From Plantago major (taxonomy: Eukaryota > Streptophyta > Magnoliopsida > Lamiales > Plantaginaceae): a stretch of DNA of 64,000 bases. Where the stretch lies: contig JAIFAC010000291.1 of assembly GCA_026545765.1 (NCBI GenBank), positions 62,001-126,000 of the forward strand, written 5' to 3'. The position numbers and the translations under genes were made by a program. The notes under the pieces are model-generated. The model worked only from the letters and a program-made list of their open reading frames with translations. It had not been told where the DNA came from and did not search any database. This document shows positions 1-10,879 of this stretch, piece after piece (position 1 is the first letter of the stretch; the number at the start of each line of letters is the position of its first letter).

Positions 1-1145
1 TTTCTTATTTTTCCCTTCTAGAGTCTTTCGTGAGTCGTTCTTCCAAGTTATGAAAGCTCCTATTGTGATTGTTAAATTTGCTAGCTGCTTATGTTTTGCA
101 TGATATTTAACTAAGGTGGCGTAGTAGATTTAAAATCTCGTAAGTCTGTTTCTCTTGTAAATAGAAGTTTGTTTATCTCTTTAGTCCAAAAATCCGGTGA
201 GAAACTTTAAGCCGATGAAAAAATATTGTACCGGCGCCTGTGTGATCCTTTCGGGAAGTGCAAACTCCCTTGTTTGCGCCTTTTCATGCTCATGTGTACT
301 CTGTTAAGTTAAGTATGACGAACGGCATGCTCTTCATGATTCATTTTATCAAAGCCAGTGCATGGCGAAGAACCGGTTTGGGGAGAAGAATTTTGCTATG
401 CTGTTATGTTTATCTATTCTTATAATCTGTATTTCCTCCCTAGATTAGTTGATTCGTCTCGGAGTGTATCTGTGGTGCTTGTCATCACCGTTGTCATGTT
501 GGGCGTGTTTCAGATACTACCTATATACCGGCATGGTCTTAAAAAGCCATATGACCGTGAGGGTTGATGACACGTATACCAAACTGACACGCACAAAAGT
601 GCGGACTTCGGTAAAACAGACACTACCAAAAAATTGAGACTAAAAGAGTTCATAGTGGCCAAATCGATTAGCATATAATTTATAGTATGCAAAAATGTGG
701 TGATATGGATGTTTGGTTGTATGCTATGACAAGCTGCTGTGCGCAAGAAAAAGTCCCTTCTGACTTAACTGAGTGAGTACATTGCATGAGGTATTTGAGG
801 CACCTTTGTGGTGAAAGTCACCTTCCCTTCTCTTGCTAGTTCTTGAGTGATTACCCAATGGACACTTCCAGAGTGTGTGAGAGAGTTGCGTAGGATTCCT
901 TGTGAGGGATTGAAGAGTTAGACTTAAATGCTATTTACCTGAGAAACTGTCTTGCTTGATTTTTTGTGCACTATTCTGTCAACGTTAGTTGAGTGCAAAC
1001 CCTTTGCATCTTGCGAACTTAATGCTTACATTGGTAGAATTCCACTGGAAGTCTGACTCGTTTGTGTGTTTCTTGTTTGTCGTTGTCTAGAGTCTAGTTT
1101 GTTTTTTAGTTTGTTTGTTTGCTCGAGGATTCGGTTTGGGGAGTT
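1..1145 (+). mobile_element. Athila-like Ty3/gypsy element, 3' internal non-coding region
   Basis: This stretch aligns by eye with about 46240-47416, a direct copy, and with the reverse complement of 43913-45258. The 46240-47416 copy follows a Ty3/gypsy integrase C-terminus, which identifies the stretch as the long region between pol and the 3' LTR. Shared landmarks include 'cacaaaagtgcggacttc' near 590-610 and the purine-rich 'ggtttggggagtt' just before the LTR, a likely polypurine tract. The short ORFs are not shared as proteins between copies, so I call none of them genes. The start of the element lies left of the window. Confidence 0.7.
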
Positions 1146-2274
1146 TGATGAGACAATAATTTAGAGTCTCATTTAGTCCTTTTTAGCGGTCTTTGTTAGT
1201 CTTTGTTCTTAGTTTTATAGTTGTTTTTGTACAATTTTATGCTTTGGTGTTTTGGTTTTGCTTTGTAGGAATTCAGGTTTTTGAGTTCAATTGGAGAAAA
1301 CAAAGTCGCCGCGGCGAGATTTTACGAATGCCTCCCCTGTTTTGGCAATTGGAGCTCGGCGTAGGAATTGGTCCATGGCGAGATTAAGCGGGCGATATAT
1401 ATTGCGATTAAAGAAGACTACGCCATGTAGATACGCAGAATCAGATTTTGTTTTCCTTATTAGTTTAGAATTTGGATTCTTTCTAGGAGACTCTTTTTTA
1501 ACCTAGTTCTTAGAAAAGCTCCAATATTCATACTTTGACATTGAGACATTATTGGAACTTGGTTTTCATCATTGTTGAATGATTGATATCAATTCTCGTA
1601 ATATTTGATAATTCTCTATTGTTTATCTCTCGATTCGTGTTTGTTGTTTATCGAATTGTATGAGCTTGCATGCGATTATCAACATGTCTATGTTTATCAT
1701 ATGCAATACTTTGAAGTCTTTGATCTTTGCTTCTACTATGAGTATCTAAACCACTCCGGACACGGTAGTTATGTGACGGTTTTGCATATTCGCTTCTAGG
1801 GTTAGGATTCGTTCATATAGGTTCGGTCTAGTTCAAAATTTTCGTAAAAATCTTCAATCCAATAAGCTAGTTCAAGATTTTATAAATCGTTTTCGGTTAA
1901 GGATCGTGGATTGACGACCCATGATCTCTCTAGTTCAAAACATTCAAATAATGATCGGTTGAATTGGATTGATTGATTTCTGTACACCGACCGTGTGACA
2001 AATATGAATGATTGCCCTAGAACGAATTAGCATTACTTGATCATTACTACTGTGTTCATCTTATCTCATTGTTAAAAACCGTTATCTGCTTTATCTTATT
2101 CTAGTTTTTAGAAACAACCAACTTACAAATCAATCTGTTTTCACAAGTAACTGTTTGCTTTCAAACCGTTGTGGTAGCTTAATTGGTTCCTTAGCGAATG
2201 ATCATGTGGTTAGCATTGTCTATCTACAACAACTACTTACTACTTGTTTTCTAAGTAATAATTTGAGCACATCA
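1146..2274 (+). repeat. Athila-like Ty3/gypsy 3' LTR
   Basis: The LTR begins with TGATGAGACAATAATTTAG directly after a purine-rich tract. The same start recurs at 41327 and 47417, and the later part (1490-1810) matches 63640-64000. The left edge is therefore solid. The right edge is an inference: the LTR should end in CA where LINE-derived sequence resumes, and 2274 (..acatca) is the best candidate. No coding capacity is recognised. Confidence 0.6.
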
Positions 2275-2618
2275 TAAACCTCTCTGCATGTGCTGTCTGA
2301 CCAGAGTTTACTTGCACAAAGACTTCCACTGGAGTTCCTTGTGGGTTCACCAATGACATGTGTCGATTTGAGTCATTATCTATCAGGTTGTCATTGCGAG
2401 TTTGTTGCATGGCTTAATGATAGGGTTGTCAGGTTGCTATCTTGTGATGCAACCTGCTCTGCCCTTAACTGTGGAACTGGTACGATGTTGGTGTTTTCCA
2501 TTGTTGTTAGTGAGTTTTCCATTGTTGCTCGGATTTTCCTTAGAGTGATATTCTTTTGGTAAAGAAGCTTGTGAGGAAATGTGAGTAACTAGAATGTCTA
2601 AATCATTCTTATTCTTGT
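2275..2618 (-). pseudogene. LINE (L1-type) ORF1 remnant, distal part
   Basis: Read on the minus strand across the DNA element at 2619-3598, the hydrophilic Asn/Ser/Lys-rich tail of the LINE ORF1 continues in frame for about 50 codons and then meets a stop. A shifted frame reads on to about 2278. This continuity, plus the near-duplicated bases at the element edges, is why I treat it as the same LINE. No reverse-transcriptase domain is in the window; the ORF2 part would lie to the left, beyond the Athila LTR. Confidence 0.45.
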
Positions 2619-3598
2619 GGGAAAATTACATAGAGCTACCCTCTTAGTGGCTACTCGCTCATCTGAATCCCCATTAGTGGAACAATTACATATAGGTCCA
2701 AAAAGTTGTTTTTTGGTTGACCAACTTAAGATTATAAACAAATCAAACATGCCTTAATTATTTTAAACTATTAAACTATTTTAAACTATTAAATTATTAA
2801 AATTTTAACTCTTCTTCCCCAATCCCCACCACCAAAATCACTTGGAGCTCGGTGAAAGCTCGATTGTTTTTTTTTTTTTATTGAGCTCGCCATGTAAGCT
2901 GGCTCGAGCTTCCATGGCGGAAGATCAATAAAAAAAAAAATGCACGAGCTTCCATCAGATGCCGAAGTCTGACAGTCCATGGCGGAAGCTCCGATCAATG
3001 AAAGAATATTTATTTTACTTTTGTTATTTAATTAAGTACATACTATACTAATAGGATTTTCAAATGCTAATAGGTACATTTGTTTAACAAAATACATGAA
3101 AAAGCTATTGTACAAAATGATTTTTAGAAACAATACTTATATATAAAATGTACTGCACAGTGCTCGACACTCGGCTAATGTAATATATATTAATATGTAT
3201 ATACATATAGTGAAATTTTTTGAAATAAAATGATAAAATGGCAAGTTTTGGTGTATAAATAGCCTCCAATTAACTTCCAAACGGTCAGTTTTTTTTTTTT
3301 AAATAACGGTCATAATTCAATTACCTGTAAGCATATAGAAGTTCAGGTTTAATTACATAGAAGTCCACATGTGCCATGCACGTGACAGCGATAAGTTAAG
3401 GCTGTTTGGCAATTTCTAAAAGCTGATAATTAAACAGGGGAAAAAATGGACTTTCCAGCTTTTAAATCGCCAAAAGTCAAATTCGTGGACTTATATGTAA
3501 TTGATTTTTATCTAACTGGATTTGAATGTTATTTTTCCACTAATAGGTACCTATATGTAATTACAAAATCTAACAGGGAGTCCATATGTAATTTTCCC
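2619..3598. mobile_element. Non-autonomous TIR DNA transposon (MULE/MITE-like)
   Basis: The ends are inverted repeats: GGGAAAATTACATA at 2619-2632 and its reverse complement at 3585-3598, followed by weaker similarity. Flanking bases look like a 9-10 bp target duplication with a one-base indel (tattcttgt at 2610-2618, tattctttgt at 3599-3608), a length typical of Mutator-like or related superfamilies. Variants of 'attacatatagg' recur internally in both orientations near 2683, 3350, 3490 and 3550. A GC-richer core at 2840-2998 has two 'ccatggcggaag' copies and poly-A/T runs. No transposase is encoded. Confidence 0.6.
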
Positions 3599-5234
3599 TA
3601 TTCTTTGTCTCATTACCACTAGCCTGTGATGACTGTTTATCTGTCTCTTCATCTTCTATCGTCTGATTAGTCTGATTAACCCTGCTCGTTACTTCTTTTG
3701 CATTCATATCAGGCATGTTTTCGCTAATTTCTATAATATCATCATTGTTTTTGTTTATCAATGTATTACTTTGATTTTTATCATAAATACTCTTTTCCTT
3801 TTCCATAATTAATCCGGCTTCCTCTTGATTGTTAACATCTTTTTCAATCCCAGGATTATAACTATCATGTACATTCACTAGGTCACTCATACCATAATCC
3901 TTTATGGCTAAATTAACAGCACTAGGTTGATTAATATTTTCCACATTCCCCCTAGTGCTATTTTTCATTTTCCTAATGCCAAAAGGATTTGGTCCGTTAA
4001 CTCTCCTATTTTTTTTGGCCCAATGCCACGGTCTTGTTATTTCTGGGCTTGTAAATTAAGTCCAGTACTTTTACCTGTCGTGTTATCATCCGACCCAACT
4101 TCTAAATTTATTGGGCCAACTTCATGATTACTGGTTGATCCAATTTCATTTGATGAATGGCCCAATTCATATTCTTCCATATTATCATCATTCAACATGT
4201 CAAAACGATTTTGAGTAGCCAAAGCTCCTTGTTTAGCCGTTCCTTTGTTGTTTCTATTTTGCTTTACCATTCTCTAGCTGGTTTCAACAATATCTCCCCT
4301 GTTGCTATTTCTTCTGTTGGCATTTTGGTTATTTTGATTCTTCCTTCTGACAAAGGGTTTAGCAATAGCATTTTTCCATTGTGACTCAGTATTCTTTTGA
4401 GTACTGATTATGACACTGTCTTCCAAGTTATTCTCTTCCATCAAGACACAAGCTTCTTTTTGTTTTTGTTTCTCCATAAGTTCATCACACTGGTTACTAA
4501 AGTAGCCTATCTTACCAAATTTCACACAGAACGAAACTTTAATTTCATAAAACTTTAGGGTGATATAAAACTTACCTATTAGTAATAAAACCTTAGGGTG
4601 ATATAGCTCTATTGGGAGATCATGTAGTTGTATCCAAATAGGCATAAAATGTAACAGTCCTTGACCCGCTTTAAACCAGGGATACCATTTCTGTACTGCA
4701 AGGTAGTGACCGAAAAGGAACCAGGGTCCACCAGCTAAAGCGATCATATAATCTTTTAAAGTGCTCATAGATAGGACATAAAAACCTTTACCCGGAATAG
4801 AAACATCTACTGGATTTTGTAATCTCCAAAGCCCTTTTAGGTGTTTTTGGATATCCCAAATAGTTCTGCTAATACCCACAGTGTTTATAATTAATGATTT
4901 TTTCCACAGATCCGTAAATTCCTGTTATTCTCCATTAGATAATGGAAGAAAAGGAATTGACGGATCTTTTTGCACACTATTAGATATATCTGGAAGCTAA
5001 CTTTTTTGTTCATATACTCAAGCCAACTGTCAAAGTATATGTGTTTCGTAGCATTCTTCAACTTATCCTTGAAACATTCATGTTGCTTAATGTCTCGTTT
5101 GTCTGTTTTGCCGGCTCTATCTCCATTTCGTCTTCTTCCATCCGATCTTTCTTCAATCTACCACTTCTATCCTCAGAATCGTCTTTAACTATATCTGGAT
5201 CCTTAGTCGATCGAAGATGCTCCACCGCCATCAT
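3599..5234 (-). pseudogene. LINE (L1-type) ORF1, DUF4283 + zinc-knuckle, decayed
   Basis: This encodes the nucleic-acid-binding ORF1 protein of a plant L1-type LINE. A probable start codon is at 5234 (minus), followed by an acidic, charged N-terminus that shifts frame near 5060. Minus-strand 4879-4274 (201 aa) contains the DUF4283-type core (KGFYVLSMSTLKDY..GGPWFLFGHYLAVQKW..PIWIQLHDLP) and then a degenerate CCHC knuckle, CVKFGKIGYFSNQC, in which one Cys is Phe and the His is Tyr. Hydrophilic linkers follow at 4270-4037 and 3968-3599. Frames are broken at least three times. The 5' end is present and the 3' part missing from view, which is unlike the usual 5'-truncated LINE and fits later interruption. 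Confidence 0.75.
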
Positions 5235-5246
5235 CCCCGATCAAGG

Positions 5247-5534
5247 ATTAAGTGTCTTTGGAAGAAAAATATTTCAATAGGTTTTTGATACCCAAAGCTC
5301 ACTGAGTAAGGATATGCAAAGCCTCAGATAGCTTGCATTGTTCCGTTGAGACTACAGGACAAAAGATAGTACAGTTCATTTATTACGCAGACAGAGATGT
5401 ATAAGCAAAATAGGAAATCTCTATAAAGAGACAAAGCTCACTGCCGTACAATCTTCAGATATCAATAGTTTGAATTACATTGTTCCTAACAGATACTATT
5501 CAAACGGCATGATTTTCAACTATAAATATCACCA
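5247..5534 (+). repeat. Element A 5' LTR fragment
   Basis: It matches 18297-18585 of A's own 3' LTR almost base for base, including the promoter-like TATAAATA at 5521-5528. Both ends are deletion points: about 300 bp of LTR are missing upstream, and everything downstream of the TATA box through the PBS is missing. Confidence 0.8.
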
Positions 5535-6905
5535 TTGAGGAAAGGAAAAAGATCCAAATTCAACTGGATGCTCTTGATCTTGACTCTGAGTCAGAGGATG
5601 AGGATCAGATGATTCCAAACTTCATTCACCAGAGTTGTGTGGCATCACTAATGAATTGGTTGACTTCGGTCAAAAGAAGAAAGAAATGTGCGAGGTTGCT
5701 GAGGAGGTCTATCCAGATTGCTCCAACATCGAGCGATGCTTAATGGCAGATCACTGTTTCTTGATTTGTAAATTATGAGAGTGATGATGAAGGAGTCAAA
5801 GATCTAGAACACCTCAGAAATGAGCTTGATCTTTATGAAAGAGAATTCATGGTTGTCCAAGCTAGAACCAAGATTCTCGAAGAAGAAAAGAAAACTCTTG
5901 AAATGGAGTGCTCACAAATACGAAAGCTATCTGTGACAAAGGATGCTGAGAAAACAATTCTAAAGGCAAAGATTGTTGAGACAGGAAAGTTACATGAAGT
6001 GGCAATGGATCAACTTCAAAAGAAGTGTGAAGGTCTTCTTTCTAACAATGTTGAACTCAAAAAGAAAGAAATGTCATTCCAATCCTATGCCAAAGCTTGT
6101 GACACTCTCACTGAAGTACACTCTTACTTAAGAGATGCCTCCGAGAAAGGAGGACTTGGGCTAGACACTCAAACAAATAGTTCTATCACTCGAACAAGAG
6201 TGATGAAAGAATGACATTTGTTACAGCAAGGTGACAACCTATAGCATTGGTCAGAAAGCTAAGGTTGCTGACAAAGGAAAGGCAGTTGTGACCAAACCTT
6301 TGAGGGAAAAAACAAGTCCTAAAGAAACCTCATGGGAATGTTTTGAAAAAGGAACAACACACTGGAAAGTGTAATCACCCACAGTGTTACGTCTCTAAGA
6401 AAGGGAAGATTGTTGGAGATGAAAAATTCTCTAATGTCACTTTTTCTAGAAAGAAAGATGACCCAGAGACTAGTAAGGCTGCTGAGATAAGATCTCAGTT
6501 GGCACCTCGTGCTCGAAATGGCATTGGCTACATAGCTATCGGAAAACAACTTGCTCATGAGTACAAACTAGAGCAAGAACGATGGATGAAAGCTAGGGTT
6601 GCTCACAGCAATCATCAGAAAAGAGAACAAGCCACAAGAATGCCAGGGCTAAAAGATATCTGAATAGGAAAGCTCAATTTGCTGGAAAGCAAACTCAGCA
6701 ACCTGACGGGTATCTGAGAGCACCACGAGGAGCACCCAAGAACACACCTAGAAGGAAAATTGTTCTTGTTGATACTAGTCATTTACCTAGAATACCTCCT
6801 TATGTTCCTGCTAGACAAAAAAATGTTCCTAAGAAATTCAGTCAAAAATGGATTCCTACTGGAAGATACTTAAGTCTAGATGGTTCCATTGTTGGAATGA
6901 GAACC
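5535..6905 (+). pseudogene. Element A gag, C-terminal part
   Basis: This is a remnant of the structural gag protein of a copia element. 5849-6214 encodes a charged coiled-coil-like stretch (KILEEEKKTLEMECSQIRKL.., LQKKCEGLLSNNVELKKKE) that is also seen in C at 50640-50870. 6343-6663 encodes the following Cys/His segment (KCNHPQCYV) and a basic region. The parts are in different frames. It leads directly into the protease at about 6950. Confidence 0.7.
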
Positions 6906-6926
6906 TAACTCCATGTTTCCTGTTTT

Positions 6927-7199
6927 GTGCAGAACACTCTAAAGAAGAATCCAATGTGGCATTTTGATAGTGGATGTGGGAAGCATATGACAGGAGACAA
7001 AGAAAATCTGGTCAACTATAGAGTATGCGATATAGGACCAGATATCAGATTTGTCGGAGGAGAAGTGAATCCAACTGTAGGATTTGGAGATCTAAAATCG
7101 GGAGTCCTCACAATCACTGGAGTACTACATGTAGAGGGATTGAAATATAATCTCCTTAGCATGAGTCAATTTACTTACAAGGGGTTCTGCCATAACTGA
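6927..7199 (+). pseudogene. Element A copia aspartic protease
   Basis: This is the retropepsin-type protease that processes Gag-Pol. The catalytic triplet DSG is visible in WHFDSGCGKHMTGDKE (about residues 10-25), followed by the usual ITGVLHVEGLKYNLLSMSQF end of the copia domain. It stops at 7199, where the next domain (gag-pre-integrase) begins in another frame, so the pol polyprotein is interrupted here. Confidence 0.85.
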
Positions 7200-8100
7200 A
7201 GAATGCCTCATGGTGAGTCGATCTGGCTACACTGAAGAAAATTGGCTATGGCACAATATAGGATGAGTCACTTGAATTTCAAAACCCTGAATAAGCTAGC
7301 CAAGAAGAATTGGTTGTTGGATTACCTAAGATGGCATACAGAAAAGATGGTGTATGCCCAGCTTGCCAATTAGGGAAACAAGCGAAAATATCTTTCAACT
7401 CTAAAACTAGACATTCCGATTAGAGGCAACTCTTACATATGGATCTCTTTGAGTCCTCAGTAACCAGTTATGCAGGAAAGAAGTATGGTCCGGTTGTTGT
7501 AGATGACTACTCAAGATTCACTTGGGTTGTTTTTCACAAACAGAAATCTGACGCAAGGGTTGAGATACCAAGCCTGCTGAATAAGCTTGAAGTCATGAAA
7601 AATGACAAGGTATCTGTGATTAAAACAGACCATGGTACTGAGTTTGTGAACCAGTACATAAAAGAGTTTTGTACTTGCAAAGGTATACAACATCAACTAT
7701 CTTCCAGTAAGGACACCACAACAAAATGGTGTTGCTGAAAGGAAGAATAGGACCCTAAAAGAAGCAGCAAGAACAATGCTTGCTGACACTGAAATAAGTG
7801 AAATCTATTGGTTTGAAGCTGTAAACACAGTATGCTACACTCAAAATAGATGTTTGATCAACAAACACCATGATAAGACTCCTTATGAGTTATTGATTGG
7901 TAGACCCCACTAGTATCAAACATTTAAGGGTGTTTGGTTGCAGATGTTTTGTTCTTAACAATGGAAAAGAATATCTTAGAACATTTCAACCAAAGGCAGG
8001 TGAAGGTGTATTTCTTGGTTATTCAATGAATAGCAAAGCTTACAGAATCTACAACAAAAGGACAGAAAACATTGAAGAATCTGTCCATATAGTATTCTAA
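7200..8100 (+). pseudogene. Element A integrase
   Basis: The integrase would insert the cDNA into chromosomes. The pre-integrase HHCC region (7200-7430) is present but frameshifted. The catalytic core at 7439-7738 shows MDLFESSVTSYAGKKYGPVVVDD and KTDHGTEF, carrying the first two acidic positions. The frame breaks at about 7735, before the third acid. The C-terminal part (7790-8100) has the copia signature HLRVFGCRCFVLNN and GVFLGYS. It is non-functional as written. Confidence 0.85.
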
Positions 8101-9338
8101 GAAGGAAACAGGAAAGTACCCTTGAATGAAGAACTCTCATATAGGTTCAAAGAACTTATGATCAAGAATTCTGAACAAGTATCAAGCAGGGAAATAATTC
8201 TGTCATTCACTTAGAGGATGAGTCTGACGAAGAAAGGCAATCTTTTCCAAGTAACAACTAGATGACTTTAAGACATGATGAAGAATTTCCTATGAGAAAT
8301 CCGAAATGGATCAAGACACCGAGAATCGCATCATGAAGAGGTAATCGAGGTGATGCTATGAATCATGTCTCAGATACCCAGAACACTGAACAAGTGTCAG
8401 ATCTCCCAAGCACATCACAAGTTTCAGATATCTCAGATACTGAACAAGTATCTTATCATGATCAATATGATACAAAAATGAATCAAAATGATAATGATCC
8501 TACTAGTTCTAAACCCATTATGAAATTGATAAGAGATCATCCTGCAAAGGATGTGATAGATCCTTTAGACCTAGGGGTAAGAACTAGGAGAGAAATTGCA
8601 GAAAATGCAAATTCCCTCTATGGATGTTTCATCTCAGACATTGAACCAAAGACCATTGAAGAAGCATTAAAAGACCAAGATTGGATCTTAGCAATGCAAG
8701 AAGAGTTGGATCAATTTGAGATAAACAAAGTCTGGAAACTAGTTCCCTACGTTGATGGAATTTCTGTCATAGGAACTAAGTGGGTTTTCAGAAATAAGAT
8801 GAATGAATCTGGTGAAATAACCAGAAACAAAGCAAGGTTAGTTGCCAAGGGATTCACCCAGACTGAAGGACTAGATTTTGATGAGTCATATGCTCCAGTT
8901 GCAAGACTGGATGTAATCAGACTATTTCTAGCATTTGCAGCTCATAATGACTTTAAAGTTTACCAAATGGATGTCAAGAGTGCATTCCTAAATGGTGAGC
9001 TTGCTGAGGAAGTCTATGTTGAGCAACCATTTGGTTGTGAAGTTTCCTCAGAAAGCAAGATAGTCTATAAGCTTCAGAAAGCTCTGTATGGACATAAACA
9101 GCTCCAAGAGCATGATGGGAGACTACTCTTAGTACAAGTTTATGTTGACGACATAATCTTTGGATCTAAGGACAAGCAACTTTGTGAAGACTTTGCTGAG
9201 CTCATGAAAAGTAAATTTGAGATGAGCATGATGGGAGAATTGAATTACTTCCTAGGGTTGCAAGTCAAGCAACTTAATGATGGAATATTAATTAGTAAAA
9301 CAAAGTATGCAAATACATGCTCAATAAGTTTAAGCTAA
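8101..9338 (+). pseudogene. Element A reverse transcriptase (RVT_2), internally deleted
   Basis: A 326-codon frame opens at 8358. Residues 1-45 are a repetitive hinge with recurring VSD/QVS motifs encoded by tcagata-type DNA. The RT follows: [49 protein letters not shown] and the catalytic box [10 protein letters not shown]. About 34 residues present in B (LKQAPRAWYDTLAKYLLESG...) are missing between ALYGHKQ and the DGRLLLVQ that precedes YVDD, so this RT is unlikely to work despite the open frame. Confidence 0.9.
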
Positions 9339-10093
9339 AGCCTTCTGAGAAGAATGCTAAGATACCTATGAGCATTGGAACCAAGATGACCTATACTGAA
9401 TCTGACAAGAGTGTTGAAGAACACAAGTATAGGAAATTAATTGGGTCTCTACTTTACCTCACACCAACCAGACCCGATATTCAATATGCAGTTGGTGTAT
9501 GTGCAAGATTTCAGACAAATCCAATGCAATCAGAATATAACACTACTATGAAGATTCGAAGGTATGTTAAAGGTACCGTAGAAGTTGGATTGTGGTATCC
9601 AAAAGAGAGTGGCTTGAGTTTAGTTGGCTATTTAGATGCTGACTATGCTGGATCAATGCTTGATAGAAAAAGTACCTCAGGAACATGTCAATTCCTTGCT
9701 ACTAGACTAATACCATGGTTCAAAAAGAAGCAAAACTCAATTGCCACATCAACCACAGAAGCAGAGTATATTGCTGATGGGTGTTATGCTTCACAAATCT
9801 TGTGGATACAACAACAACTCAGAGACTATGAGATCAATGAAGAGAAAACTCCCATTTTCTTTGACAACATAAGTGCTATTGCTATAACTCAGAATCCTAA
9901 GTTCCATGCAAGAACTAAGCACGTTGATGTAAGACACCACTTCATTAGAGATATTGTTGAAAAAGGCAATATTGAGATACTTAAGATTGGTACAGAAGAC
10001 CAACTTGCAGATATCTTCACAAAGCCTCTGCAAGAAAGCAGATTCCTAACCTTGAGACATAGTCTTGGACTAATGGAATTGTCAAGGTGCTAA
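9317..10093 (+). CDS. Element A RT end and RNase H
   Basis: This is a 258-codon frame overlapping the RT frame by 22 bp, so one frameshift separates them. It starts in the RT connection ([44 protein letters not shown]) and continues into copia RNase H ([57 protein letters not shown]). It ends at the natural pol terminus, as RNase H is last in copia pol. This is the best preserved RNase H of the three elements. Confidence 0.88.
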   Translation: MLNKFKLKPSEKNAKIPMSIGTKMTYTESDKSVEEHKYRKLIGSLLYLTPTRPDIQYAVGVCARFQTNPMQSEYNTTMKIRRYVKGTVEVGLWYPKESGLSLVGYLDADYAGSMLDRKSTSGTCQFLATRLIPWFKKKQNSIATSTTEAEYIADGCYASQILWIQQQLRDYEINEEKTPIFFDNISAIAITQNPKFHARTKHVDVRHHFIRDIVEKGNIEILKIGTEDQLADIFTKPLQESRFLTLRHSLGLMELSRC

Positions 10094-10879
10094 TTTGGTC
10101 ACTGAGATGGGAACTCAGTAATCCAAAAGAGAAGAGAAAGTCTTTCTGTAAAGAAAGGTACTTTCAAAAGAGAAAGAGATATCTGAGACAGGTACTCAAT
10201 CAAGGCTTTGAGTGAAATTGGTTAAAGAGGTATCTGAAACGGGTATTCAGATATGAGAGGCCACTGAGTAAGGGGGAACACAAAAGAAGAGAAGTCGACA
10301 AACAGTACTATCTGTCAGAAGTCAACTATCTCTTGTGTTTTGTAAAAGTTCCATTTTTGTAATAATTTTCAAATAGACTGGAAACTTAATTCATAAGCTC
10401 AGAAACCAGTTTGTCTCCTATTTACATGTGTTGATTGTTATCATTGCTGATAAAGCAATCTCAACCATTCAAAAATATGGCGTTAGCAATTCAACGGATC
10501 AAATGCATCCCAACTGCCCACTAGCACAGTAACCTAGAATGAGGCCCACTCGCATTTCATGCAAAACCACTTTTTCACACACGCCTTATGTATACTGCGA
10601 GTTATGTCGATACAAAATTCAGTTGTATCTATGTATTTGTATTTCTATATAAAGCAGTTTATGGCAAAAGAAATCACTTTCGCCTAAACTGACATTTTAT
10701 CAAGCACCAAAATAGCAAATTTTCTCTAACTTTCTCTGCAAATCTTTCTGAAATCGTCTGAATTTTCTGCTAAGTTTTTCTGAAAAGAATTACTTAAACG
10801 ACTTCGACCTTAATCTCTTTCAAGTACTTTCAACCCAAGAGTGCTAGATCCTAGAAATCCCAAGTCTCCACATCTGGAA
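10094..10879 (+). other. Element A pol-aORF linker
   Basis: This is non-coding. 10100-10260 carries iterated, imperfect copies of 'gagatatctgagacaggtac'-type sequence. At 10272-10345 a purine-rich 'gtaagggggaacacaaaag' is followed by 'ctcttgtgttttg', giving a possible hairpin. Counterparts exist in B (27540-27740) and C (54990-55370). 10680-10860 is a pyrimidine-rich leader with repeated 'tttctctgcaaatc'-like words before the aORF. Confidence 0.6.

Noticed and set aside
1-2600. Small plus-strand ORFs of 60-90 codons
   Set aside because: They are not conserved in the other copies of the same repeat; they are chance frames in AT-rich DNA.
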